A DNA stretch of 64,000 nt from Actinomycetota bacterium (lineage in GTDB: Bacteria > Actinomycetota > Thermoleophilia > Solirubrobacterales > Solirubrobacteraceae). Under the pieces are notes generated by a model that saw only the letters and a program-made list of their open reading frames with translations, had not been told where the DNA came from and did not search any database. This document shows, piece after piece, positions 21,604 through 29,017 of this stretch; the stretch's first letter is position 1; every line of letters begins with the position of its first letter. The DNA lies in the NCBI GenBank assembly GCA_005888335.1, contig VAWY01000122.1, positions 19,125 through 83,124 of the forward strand, in the 5' to 3' direction. The translations under genes were made by a program, and so were the position numbers.

Positions 21604-24019
21604 GGGTCCTGACCGTCATCCGACCGCCGGCGACCGTCACCCGCACCGTTCCGTCCCGGTCGGTGCGCACGACGCGCGGGACGGCGCGCAGCGCGCGCAA
21701 CGTGCCCGGCGCGGGATGGCCGTAGGGGTTGTGCCCGCCCACCTCGATCGCCGCAAGCTGCGGGTGCAGGCGGGCGAGCAGCGCGGGCAGGCCGGGATCG
21801 GCGCTGCCGTGGTGGGCGACCTTGAGCACGTCGACCGCCGGTGCGTTGAGAGGCAGGGTGACCGGCGACTCCGCGTCCGCGGTCAGGAGGACGTCGAACG
21901 CTCCCTCGGAGACGCGCGCGACGATGGCACGGTCGTTCGGATCGCCCAGCCGGGCCGTCGCGGCGTCGGGCGGGCGTGCGGGCCAGAGGACGTCGAGCCG
22001 CAGCGGCCCCGCGCGCAGCACCTCCCCCGCCTCCGGCATCAGGCGGCGCACGCCGTGACGGCGCAGCGCGGCCTCGATCGCCGCGCGCTGCGGCGAGCGC
22101 GTGCCGGCGCCGCCGTCGAGCACCGCGCCGACCGGCAGCGCATCGAGCACGGTCGCGGCGGCGCCCTCGTGGTCGGCCTGCGCGTGCGTCAGCACCAGCA
22201 GGTCGAGCCGGCGCACGCCGGCGGCGCGCAGCCGCGACAGGAGCGGCCCGTCCGGGGGCCCCGTGTCGACGAGGATGGCCCGTGCGGCGTGCTGCACGAG
22301 TGTCGCGTCCCCCTGTCCGATATCGAGGAAGCTGACGGTCAGGTGGCGGGGCGGCGCCGGCGGATGAAGCCGCGGCCACGCGGCGAACACGCCGAGCGCG
22401 AGCGCTCCGCCGGCGGCCAGCGCGCGGGCGCGACGGGAGACGACGAGGGCACCGAGCGCCGCGTAGGCGGCGGCCAGCGCGAGCGGGCCGCCGAGCGCGA
22501 CGCCGACCGTGGCGTGCGGCGCGGCGGCGGCCACGTGTGCCACCCAGCCCACGAAGCCCAGCGGGAAGGCCGCGATCGCGTTGCAGAGCTGGGCGAGCTG
22601 GGCGGCGGGCGCGCCGGTCAGTGCGCCGCCCGCCGTCCCGGACAGTCCGAGCACGGCCGACGCGGTGCCCAGCCAGACCACGGGCGCGACGGCCGGCGCG
22701 GCGGCCAGGTTGGCCGGCAGGGACACGATCGAGAGGCGCTCGAAGTGCAGGGCCAGAAGCGGCGCGGTGCCGACCGTCGCCGCCGCGGTGAGGGCCAGCG
22801 CCTCGGCCACGGGGATCGGCACACGCCGGGCGACCAGGGCGGCGCGCCAGCGACCGGCGAGCAGCGCGATGGCCACCACTGCGGCGAACGACAGCTGCCA
22901 GCCCACGTCCTCCGTCGCGCGCGGGTTGAGCACCAGCGTGACCGCGGCGGCGAGCAGCAGCGCGTAGAGCCGCGACGCCGGGCGCCCGGCGAGGCCGGCG
23001 ACCAGCCCGGCCGCGCCCATGACGCCGGCTCGCTGGATCGACGGGCCGGCACCCGCCAGCGGCACGTAGAGCGCGACGAGCACGAGCGCACCGGCCAGCC
23101 GTGCGCGCAGCCCGGCGCCCAGCAGTCCCAGACCGGTGGTGGCCAGCAGCGCGAGCAAGACGACGTTCTGGCCGCTGGCCGCCAGCAGGTGGCTGAGGCC
23201 GCTGGCGCGAAACTCCTCGCGGGTCGCGTCGTCGAGCGCGTCGTCCTGGCCGAGCACCATCCCGCGCGCCAGCGCCGCCTGCTTTTGCGGCAGCCCCGCC
23301 GCCACCGCCGCCTGCGCCCGCCGCCGCGCGGCGTCGAGCAGCCCGGCGGGCCCCCCGCGTCGCCCGCCGGTCGCCCGCACCGCCTCGACGACGAGCGCCG
23401 CGTTCGCCCCGTGCACGGCCTCGTGCCGCTCCCATCGCGCCAGGCCGACAATGCGACCGCGAACGTCGAGCTCCTCCCCCACCTCGATCGCCGGCGGCCG
23501 CACGCGTCCGGACGCGCGCAGCACCACCCGCAGACCATGCGCCGGCCCGTCACCGAGCCGCGCGCCGACCGACCAGCCGCCGAAGGACCGCCGTCGCAGC
23601 GCCTCCAGCACGACCGCCCGCCCGGACACGCTGCGGCCTATAAGCGGCGCCGCCGCGGGCCGCTCGGCGGCAGCAAGCCGCGCCTCGGCGACCACCGCTC
23701 CGGCCAGCAGCGCGATCGCGGCCGCCACGCCAAGCCCGACTCGGCGCACCGCGTGGCCGGCGGCGAGCAGCACGACGATCCCAGCCAGGACGACCGCCCC
23801 GGCGCGCGGGCCGGCGACCAGCCCGGCAACGCCGCACGCGAGCACGACGTGCCGCGGGCGGGCAAGCACGGCCTGAAGCGCTTCGCGCGGGCCGCCAACG
23901 CTCGCGACGGATCCTCGACGATCCGGCGCGGCGCTCACCCGGTGAGGTCCCTGCAACACGCAGACAGCCGCCCGTCGGCCATTCCTGCGAAGTCGGTGGA
24001 AATCGCGCAACCGGGGCAT
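21596..24019 (-). CDS. comEC: DNA uptake channel ComEC/Rec2
   Basis: An 807-residue membrane protein thought to carry single-stranded DNA into the cell during transformation. The first ~250 residues hold membrane helices and a DUF4131-type domain. The central Competence domain has many helices (GLSHLLAASGQNVVLLAL). The last ~250 residues are a metallo-beta-lactamase domain (ILVDTGPPDG, THAQADHEG). ATG 24019 was chosen because TAGCGT lies 7 nt upstream (24027-24032), in the same layout as comEA. It overlaps holA. Confidence 0.9.
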   Translation of the reverse strand: MPRLRDFHRLRRNGRRAAVCVLQGPHRVSAAPDRRGSVASVGGPREALQAVLARPRHVVLACGVAGLVAGPRAGAVVLAGIVVLLAAGHAVRRVGLGVAAAIALLAGAVVAEARLAAAERPAAAPLIGRSVSGRAVVLEALRRRSFGGWSVGARLGDGPAHGLRVVLRASGRVRPPAIEVGEELDVRGRIVGLARWERHEAVHGANAALVVEAVRATGGRRGGPAGLLDAARRRAQAAVAAGLPQKQAALARGMVLGQDDALDDATREEFRASGLSHLLAASGQNVVLLALLATTGLGLLGAGLRARLAGALVLVALYVPLAGAGPSIQRAGVMGAAGLVAGLAGRPASRLYALLLAAAVTLVLNPRATEDVGWQLSFAAVVAIALLAGRWRAALVARRVPIPVAEALALTAAATVGTAPLLALHFERLSIVSLPANLAAAPAVAPVVWLGTASAVLGLSGTAGGALTGAPAAQLAQLCNAIAAFPLGFVGWVAHVAAAAPHATVGVALGGPLALAAAYAALGALVVSRRARALAAGGALALGVFAAWPRLHPPAPPRHLTVSFLDIGQGDATLVQHAARAILVDTGPPDGPLLSRLRAAGVRRLDLLVLTHAQADHEGAAATVLDALPVGAVLDGGAGTRSPQRAAIEAALRRHGVRRLMPEAGEVLRAGPLRLDVLWPARPPDAATARLGDPNDRAIVARVSEGAFDVLLTADAESPVTLPLNAPAVDVLKVAHHGSADPGLPALLARLHPQLAAIEVGGHNPYGHPAPGTLRALRAVPRVVRTDRDGTVRVTVAGGRMTVRTHA

Positions 24020-24024
24020 GCGGC

Positions 24025-24094
24025 GGACGCTAGGCGGCCGACCGTCACCCGTGGCGCGCGGACTGTGCCAATCCTGCGACGCGGGCGTCACAAC
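24025..24094 (-). promoter_or_regulatory. Promoter/operator block of comEC, shared with comEA
   Basis: This 70-bp block aligns without gaps to 26962-27030 upstream of comEA (about 50 of 70 identical). It contains TAGCGT 7 nt before the start codon, an imperfect inverted repeat GTCAC-CC-GTGGC just upstream of it, and TTGGCA further out. The pattern suggests a common regulator. Confidence 0.55.
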
Positions 24095-24136
24095 CTCGAC
24101 GAACGCGCGGACCGCGGCGCGCTCGCACGCGGGCGT

Positions 24137-24457
24137 CTACCCGGCGTCCTCGTCCGGGGGACGCACCGGCTCGATGATCCCGAGGATCTCCCGGACGCGG
24201 CAGACGAGGAGGCGTTCGTCCTCGATCTCCACCCACACGCCGGCCGAGCGAGGGAACACGACGTGATCGCCGGGGGCGACCGGCATCTTGAAGTCCGGAA
24301 GGTCGGGAGGGCCGTCGCCGACCGCCAGCACGATCCCTTCGTTGGGCGGCAGGTCGTGCGTCCCCTGTGGGACGAGGAGCCCCGACTTGCGCATGCGGTC
24401 GGGTTCGAGCTCCTTGATGACGACCTGGTCGAAGAGCGGGCGAAGCACCTCGGGCAC
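24137..24457 (-). CDS. GroES-like co-chaperonin
   Basis: A 106-residue protein of the chaperonin-10 fold. RPLFDQVVIKELEPDRMRKS, PPNEGIVLAVG, PGDHVVFPRSAGVWVEIEDE and the C-terminal strand match the family along its length. GTG 24457 was chosen: TATCGT (24465-24470) lies 7 nt upstream and the protein then begins where GroES proteins begin. No groEL is next to it, so it may be a secondary copy. Confidence 0.8.
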   Translation of the reverse strand: MPEVLRPLFDQVVIKELEPDRMRKSGLLVPQGTHDLPPNEGIVLAVGDGPPDLPDFKMPVAPGDHVVFPRSAGVWVEIEDERLLVCRVREILGIIEPVRPPDEDAG

Positions 24458-24464
24458 CGTCGCG

Positions 24465-24470
24465 ACGATA
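24465..24470 (-). promoter_or_regulatory. -10 box deciding the GroES-like start
   Basis: TATCGT on the minus strand is 7 nt before GTG 24457. This favours the short form over an in-frame ATG at 24520. Confidence 0.45.
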
Positions 24471-24618
24471 CGGCTAGACCGCGTGTCGGTGTCATGACCC
24501 GCGCCGGTTCCGGCCGTCATGCATCGTGGCCGCTCGGCCTCCGCGCAGGCAGGCTCACTCGCCCGCGTCGGGCAAAGCCGCTGTCCGAGCCGCCGCAAGA
24601 ATTGGGACGCCGTCGCCG

Positions 24619-26196
24619 CTACGTGCGCGTGAACGCGGACGAGATCGAGGTCCGAGTGTCCGCCGGGCGGCACGCCGGCCCGAGCCGGGCCTCGGACGGT
24701 GCGCTGTCTGCCGGGCCGCCGGCGCGGCGCGAGCGGCGCCGGCGATGGCTCGCCGACCGTGGGCCCGGCCGCGACTCGGCGAGATAGCGGTCGACGACGC
24801 GTGCGCAGCGTCTTCCCTCGGCGATTGCCCAGACGACGAGCGACTGGCCGCGGCGCGCATCACCGGCGGCGAACACTCCCTCGACCGTGGTAGCGAACGA
24901 CGGCGCCCTGACGTTCCCGCGGCCGTCGAGCGTGACGCTCAGCTGCGCGAGCGCACCATCGTGCTCCGGGTGGGCAAAGCCGATCGCGATGAGGACGAGG
25001 TCGGCTCCGAGGACGAACTCGGTGCCCCCCAGCGGAGCGAACTCGGGCGGCGGGCCGACCTCGATCCCGTGCACGGCGGTCACGCGGCCGGCCTTTCCGC
25101 TGAGGTGAGTGACGGCGCGGCAGAACGCCCGCGAGCCGCCCTCGTCGAGCGAGTAGCTGGTCGGCAGGCGCTTGGGGTGCGCGGGCCACGGCGCGAGATC
25201 GCGCGCGTGGACGCCGACGGGGGCGCCGTAGGTGTCGAGCACGGTCACGGTCGCCGCGGCCTCCCGGTGCGCGTTGGCGATGCAATCCATGCCGGTGTCG
25301 CCGCCTCCGATGATGACGACGCGCTGGCCGGCGGCGGAGATCGCCTCTCCGGCGGCGAGCCGCGGCTGGGGCCCCCGGCGCTGCTCCCAGGCCACCGCGC
25401 GGTTGCGCTGGTAGAGGTAGTCCATCGCGAGGTGGACGCCGCGCAGCTCGCGGCCGGGCACCTCGAGCTCGCGTGGCACGCGCGAGCCGATCGCGATGAC
25501 CAGCGCGTCGTGCTGCGCGCGAAGGCGCCGCGCGGGCACCGCTTCTCCGACCTCGACACCGCAGCGGAAGCGCACGCCCTCGGCGGCGAGCAGGTCGACG
25601 CGGCGGTCGATGATCCGCTTGTCGAGCTTGCAGTCGGGAATGCCGAAGCGCAGCAGCCCGCCTGGTGCCTCGTCACGTTCGTAGACCGTGACGCGGTGGC
25701 CGTTGCGATTGAGCTGGGAGGCGGCAGCCAGGCCGGCGGGCCCGGAGCCGAGCACCGCGACGCTCCGCCCGGTGCGGCGAGCGGGCGGCCGCGGTCTCAT
25801 CCAGCCCTCCTCGAACGCGCGGTCCGCGATCGCCAGCTCGATGTGCTTGATCATCACCGGGTCGTCGTTGATGGCGAGCACGCATGCCGACTCGCACGGC
25901 GCCGGGCAGATGCGCCCGGTGAACTCGGGGAAGTCGTTGGTCGCCAGGAGCTCGTCGATCGCCTCGCGCCAGCGGTCGCGGTAGACGAGGTCGTTCCACT
26001 CCGGGATGTGGTTGCCGAGCGGACATGCGTCATGACAGAACGGCACGCCGCAGTCCATGCACCGCGCACCCTGCGCGCTGAGCTCGTGCGGCGGCAGGCG
26101 CTCGAGGATCTCCGAGTGGTCGCGCACGCGCTCACGTGGGTCGCGTTCGGGAACTGCGACCCGTCGAATCCCGAGGAAGCCGCCAAGCTCTCCCAT
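24619..26196 (-). CDS. Glutamate synthase small-subunit-like FAD/NAD oxidoreductase (GltD)
   Basis: A 525-residue protein. The N-terminus has cysteine motifs for Fe-S clusters (CMDCGVPFCHDACPLGN and CPAPCESAC). FAD-binding GSGPAGLAAA (about 149) and NAD-binding GGGDTGMDC follow, with a final AAGDARRGQSLVVWAI motif. This is the electron-transfer beta subunit of NADPH-glutamate synthase or a paralogue feeding another partner. No gltB is present in the window. About 50 residues after VVDRYLAE are Arg/Pro/Ser-rich and do not belong to the family; a stop codon may have been lost. Confidence 0.85.
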   Translation of the reverse strand: MGELGGFLGIRRVAVPERDPRERVRDHSEILERLPPHELSAQGARCMDCGVPFCHDACPLGNHIPEWNDLVYRDRWREAIDELLATNDFPEFTGRICPAPCESACVLAINDDPVMIKHIELAIADRAFEEGWMRPRPPARRTGRSVAVLGSGPAGLAAASQLNRNGHRVTVYERDEAPGGLLRFGIPDCKLDKRIIDRRVDLLAAEGVRFRCGVEVGEAVPARRLRAQHDALVIAIGSRVPRELEVPGRELRGVHLAMDYLYQRNRAVAWEQRRGPQPRLAAGEAISAAGQRVVIIGGGDTGMDCIANAHREAAATVTVLDTYGAPVGVHARDLAPWPAHPKRLPTSYSLDEGGSRAFCRAVTHLSGKAGRVTAVHGIEVGPPPEFAPLGGTEFVLGADLVLIAIGFAHPEHDGALAQLSVTLDGRGNVRAPSFATTVEGVFAAGDARRGQSLVVWAIAEGRRCARVVDRYLAESRPGPRSASHRRRRSRRAGGPADSAPSEARLGPACRPADTRTSISSAFTRT

Positions 26197-26229
26197 CTTG
26201 CGTCCCGGCTCACGCGCAGTCGAGCGAGC

Positions 26230-26257
26230 ACGGTACTCCGCTTTTGGCGTACGTCAA
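26230..26257 (-). promoter_or_regulatory. Promoter of the gltD-like gene
   Basis: On the minus strand TTGACG (-35) and TACCGT (-10) are 16 nt apart. The start codon at 26196 lies about 33 nt further on, so this transcript has a leader. Confidence 0.5.
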
Positions 26258-26353
26258 CTCGGCGCCGCAACGCGGCCTCGCGCGAGCGGAAACGTCTGGA
26301 GCAGCGGCCGCCAGACAGCTCACCGCGACCGTCGCACATCGCCACTCCCTCGC

Positions 26354-26956
26354 TCACACCGTCACGTGCGGCCGCAGCGCGGCCAGCCGCTTCTCGCCGA
26401 TGCCGGGGACCTGGTCGAGCTCGTCGACCGAGCCGAACCCGCCGTGCTCCTGGCGGTAGGCCAGGATCTTCGCCGCGGTCGCCGGTCCCACCCCGTCGAG
26501 GGTCCCGAGCTCGTCGGGCGTCGCGGTGTTGAGGTTGACCGGGACCGCCGGCCCGGCGCCGGACGCCGCGGTGGGAGCGCCACCGCTGGGTGCGGCGACG
26601 GGACCGCGGCGCGGCACGATGACCTGACGGCCGTCCTCCACCTTGGCGGCCAGGTTGATCGCGTTGAGGTCGGCTCGGCGCGTCGGGCCGCCGGCGCGGC
26701 GCACCGCCTCCTGGACGCGGGTGCCCGGGCCGAGGCGGTAGACACCGGGATGCCGGACCTCGCCTGCCACGTGGACGACCGCGTCACCGCCGGCGGCGCG
26801 CTCGACGCGCACGCCGGCCGATCGACCGCCGGGCGTGGCCGCGCGCGCGGGCACCTGGGCGGCCGCCGACGCGTGGACCCAGCGCGCGCCGGCGAGCACG
26901 ACAGCGAGCCCAACGAGGACGTAGGCGACGAGATGCGAGCGGGGCAGATCGGGCAC
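26354..26956 (-). CDS. comEA: DNA-binding competence protein ComEA
   Basis: A 200-residue membrane-anchored DNA receptor. One N-terminal helix (about residues 9-28) is followed by an SLBB domain (HVAGEVRHPGVYRLGPGTRV) and, after a Pro/Ala/Gly linker, a double helix-hairpin-helix DNA-binding region (VNLNTATPDELGTLDGVG, VPGIGEKRLAALRP). It hands external DNA to ComEC. The start is GTG 26956 with TACCGT 7 nt upstream and no ribosome binding site. It shares its promoter block with comEC. Confidence 0.93.
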   Translation of the reverse strand: MPDLPRSHLVAYVLVGLAVVLAGARWVHASAAAQVPARAATPGGRSAGVRVERAAGGDAVVHVAGEVRHPGVYRLGPGTRVQEAVRRAGGPTRRADLNAINLAAKVEDGRQVIVPRRGPVAAPSGGAPTAASGAGPAVPVNLNTATPDELGTLDGVGPATAAKILAYRQEHGGFGSVDELDQVPGIGEKRLAALRPHVTV

Positions 26957-26961
26957 CGCGG

Positions 26962-27030
26962 GGACGGTAGGCGTGGACGCGTCACACGTGACGCGCGGAA
27001 CGTGTCAACTCTGCGACGGCGAGGTGACAA
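26962..27030 (-). promoter_or_regulatory. Promoter/operator block of comEA, shared with comEC
   Basis: The block contains TACCGT (26964-26969) 7 nt before the start. A perfect inverted repeat GCGTCAC-AC-GTGACGC (26979-26994) sits over the expected -35 position, and TTGACA lies further upstream. The same layout precedes comEC. Confidence 0.55.
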
Positions 27031-27481
27031 GTTGCAGGACGCGGCGCGCGGCGGCCCGCGGGTCGTCGACCCTGGCCACCGGAGCCGCGATGTCCCACGT
27101 TCTCAATCCCACCACCGGCCGGCCGAGCTTCAGCGCGAGCGCGATCTCCGAGAGCGTGCCGAAGCCGCCTCCGACCGCAACGACCGCGTCGGACGCGCGG
27201 ACGACGAGCCCGTTGCGCAGCTCGCCCATCCCAGTCGGCACGGCGACGGTCACCCATGCGTTCGCCGCCGAGCGGTCGTCGCCCGGAAGCAGCCCGATCG
27301 TCAGCCCGCCTGCAGCCTGCGCGCCGCGGCACGCCGCGGCCATCACACCGCCCAGCCCGCCGCAGACGACGACCGCCCCCGCGGCGGCGAGCTCGCCGCC
27401 GACCAGCTCGGCGTCGCGCTCCTGCTCCGATGCGGCGTCGCCGGGCCCGACCACTGCGATGTACGGCGTGCGCGCGTTCAC
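27005..27481 (-). CDS. LOG-like / TIGR00725 family protein
   Basis: A 158-residue Rossmann-fold protein. The N-terminal strand IAVVGPG, the GGLGGVMAAACRGA loop and GGGFGTLSEIALAL match the TIGR00725/lysine-decarboxylase-like (LOG) group. Some relatives release cytokinin-type bases from nucleotides. The usual PGGxGTxxE motif is present as GGGFGTLSE. GTG 27481 gives the family length; the frame is open further upstream but that part has no similarity. The end of the gene overlaps the comEA promoter block. Confidence 0.75.
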   Translation of the reverse strand: MNARTPYIAVVGPGDAASEQERDAELVGGELAAAGAVVVCGGLGGVMAAACRGAQAAGGLTIGLLPGDDRSAANAWVTVAVPTGMGELRNGLVVRASDAVVAVGGGFGTLSEIALALKLGRPVVGLRTWDIAAPVARVDDPRAAARRVLQLVTSPSQS

Positions 27482-27802
27482 CGGGCCGCGCTCAGCGGTG
27501 CGCGCGGCGTCGCAGGACGACAACCACGGCCGCCGACGCTGCCACGGCGAGCGCCGCGGGCAGAGCACGCGAGTGACCGTCGACGTCGGCGGCGCGCGAA
27601 CGTCCGCCGAGGGACCGCGCGATGAGGCCGGGGCCACCGCCTGCCCCGGCGGGCCGCCACTCGCCGGCGACCCTGGGCGACGCCGGAACGCCAGCAGCGG
27701 CGGCGGCAGCAGGACGGCCGCGCTGGGCCGCCGCTTCGGCCTCCGCCGGCTCAGGCTTGGCCTGGGTCGTGGTTCGTTCGCGCCGGCGCGTGGGCGCCGG
27801 CG
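27482..27802. other. 321-bp stretch without a confident gene
   Basis: Lies between the LOG-like gene and the BrkB-like gene. A minus-strand frame ending at 27492 reads a hydrophobic stretch (LPAALAVAASAAVVVVLRRR) after Pro/Ala-rich sequence, but no start codon or ribosome binding site was found. It may be the remains of a small membrane protein. No terminator was recognised. Confidence 0.3.
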
Positions 27803-28975
27803 CTACCGAGGGCGGTCGGAGCTGTTCTCCTGCCCGCTCGAAACGCTCGAAACCGGGTCGCCGCCGAGATGAGCGAGCGGCTCACCACGATCGGCGCCGC
27901 CGTCGGCTTCGCTCTCGGCGGTCTCTCGGCTGAGGTGCGCCACAGCCTGATCGCGCCCGGCGCCGCCGTTGCCGCCGCCCTTGACGGCCTCGCGCGAGAT
28001 CGCGGCCGCCTGCTCCTGCGGGTTCTTCTTGGGCTTGCCGCGCAGCGGGAGCTGGATGTCCTCGATCGCCGGCTGGCCGGCGGCGAGCTCTCGCCCACGC
28101 TCGATCTCGGCGTTGAGCTCTTGCCCGAAGAGCACCGCGAGGTTGCTCACCCACAGCCAGACGAGCACCGTGATCGCGGCGCCGAGCGTCCCGTAGGTCT
28201 TGTCGTAGGAGCCGAAGTTCTTGACATACAGGAAGAAGCCGAACGAGGCGAGAACCCAGACGACGACCGCGACGACGGCCCCCGGCGAGAGCCACTGGAA
28301 CCGGGGCAGCCTCGCGTTGGGGGCCGCGTAGTAGAGCACCGCGAGCATGAGGCTCACGACGAACGCGAGCACGGGCCACTTGGCGATGTTCCAGATCGTC
28401 ACGGCGGTGCCGCCGAGCCCGATCTGCTTCCCGATCGCCTCGGCGAGCGGCCCCGAGACCACCAGCGCGATGAGGACGAGCGCGAGCAGGAGCGTCATGG
28501 TGAGCGTCACGAGGACCTGCAGCGGGCGCAGCTTCCAGAACGGACGGCCCTCGGGCTTCTCGAAGATGGCGTTGGAGGCGCGCATGAACGCGCCGATGTA
28601 CCCGGACGCCGACCACAGCGCGCCGAGCAGGCCGACGCCGAGGAGCGCCCCCGCGCCGCCCTTGTTCTGGACCACGTTGTTGATCGTCTTCCTGAGGGTG
28701 TCGAGCGTGCTGCTCTGAACGCCGACGTCGCGCAGGATGTTGAGCAGCGCGTTGGTCGTCTGCGGGTACTGCCCGAAGAGACCGACGAGCGCGACGAGGA
28801 CGACGAGCGCCGGGAACAGCGCGAGGACGGCGTAGTACGTCAACGCCGCGCCCCAGTCGGTCAGGTCGTCGTTCTGGAACTCCTTGACGGTCCGTTTGAG
28901 GATCGCCTTCCACCCCGGTCTCGGGATGTCGTCAGGTCCGACGTCCGTGCGCTGCGCCGCCTCGGTGGTCGCCAT
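27803..28975 (-). CDS. YihY/BrkB-family inner-membrane protein
   Basis: A 390-residue membrane protein with six predicted helices. The family start WGAALTYYAVLALFPALVVL, the GLLGALWSASGYIGAFMRA loop and the C-terminal YGTLGAAITVLVWLWVSNLAVLFG match YihY/BrkB. The family was once called RNase BN in error; its transport role is unsettled. The last ~90 residues are charged and low-complexity, probably a cytoplasmic tail. Confidence 0.9.
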   Translation of the reverse strand: MATTEAAQRTDVGPDDIPRPGWKAILKRTVKEFQNDDLTDWGAALTYYAVLALFPALVVLVALVGLFGQYPQTTNALLNILRDVGVQSSTLDTLRKTINNVVQNKGGAGALLGVGLLGALWSASGYIGAFMRASNAIFEKPEGRPFWKLRPLQVLVTLTMTLLLALVLIALVVSGPLAEAIGKQIGLGGTAVTIWNIAKWPVLAFVVSLMLAVLYYAAPNARLPRFQWLSPGAVVAVVVWVLASFGFFLYVKNFGSYDKTYGTLGAAITVLVWLWVSNLAVLFGQELNAEIERGRELAAGQPAIEDIQLPLRGKPKKNPQEQAAAISREAVKGGGNGGAGRDQAVAHLSRETAESEADGGADRGEPLAHLGGDPVSSVSSGQENSSDRPR

Positions 28976-29017
28976 ACCCTGACGGATTCCCTCCGCACGA
29001 GGCGAGGAAACCGGTGC

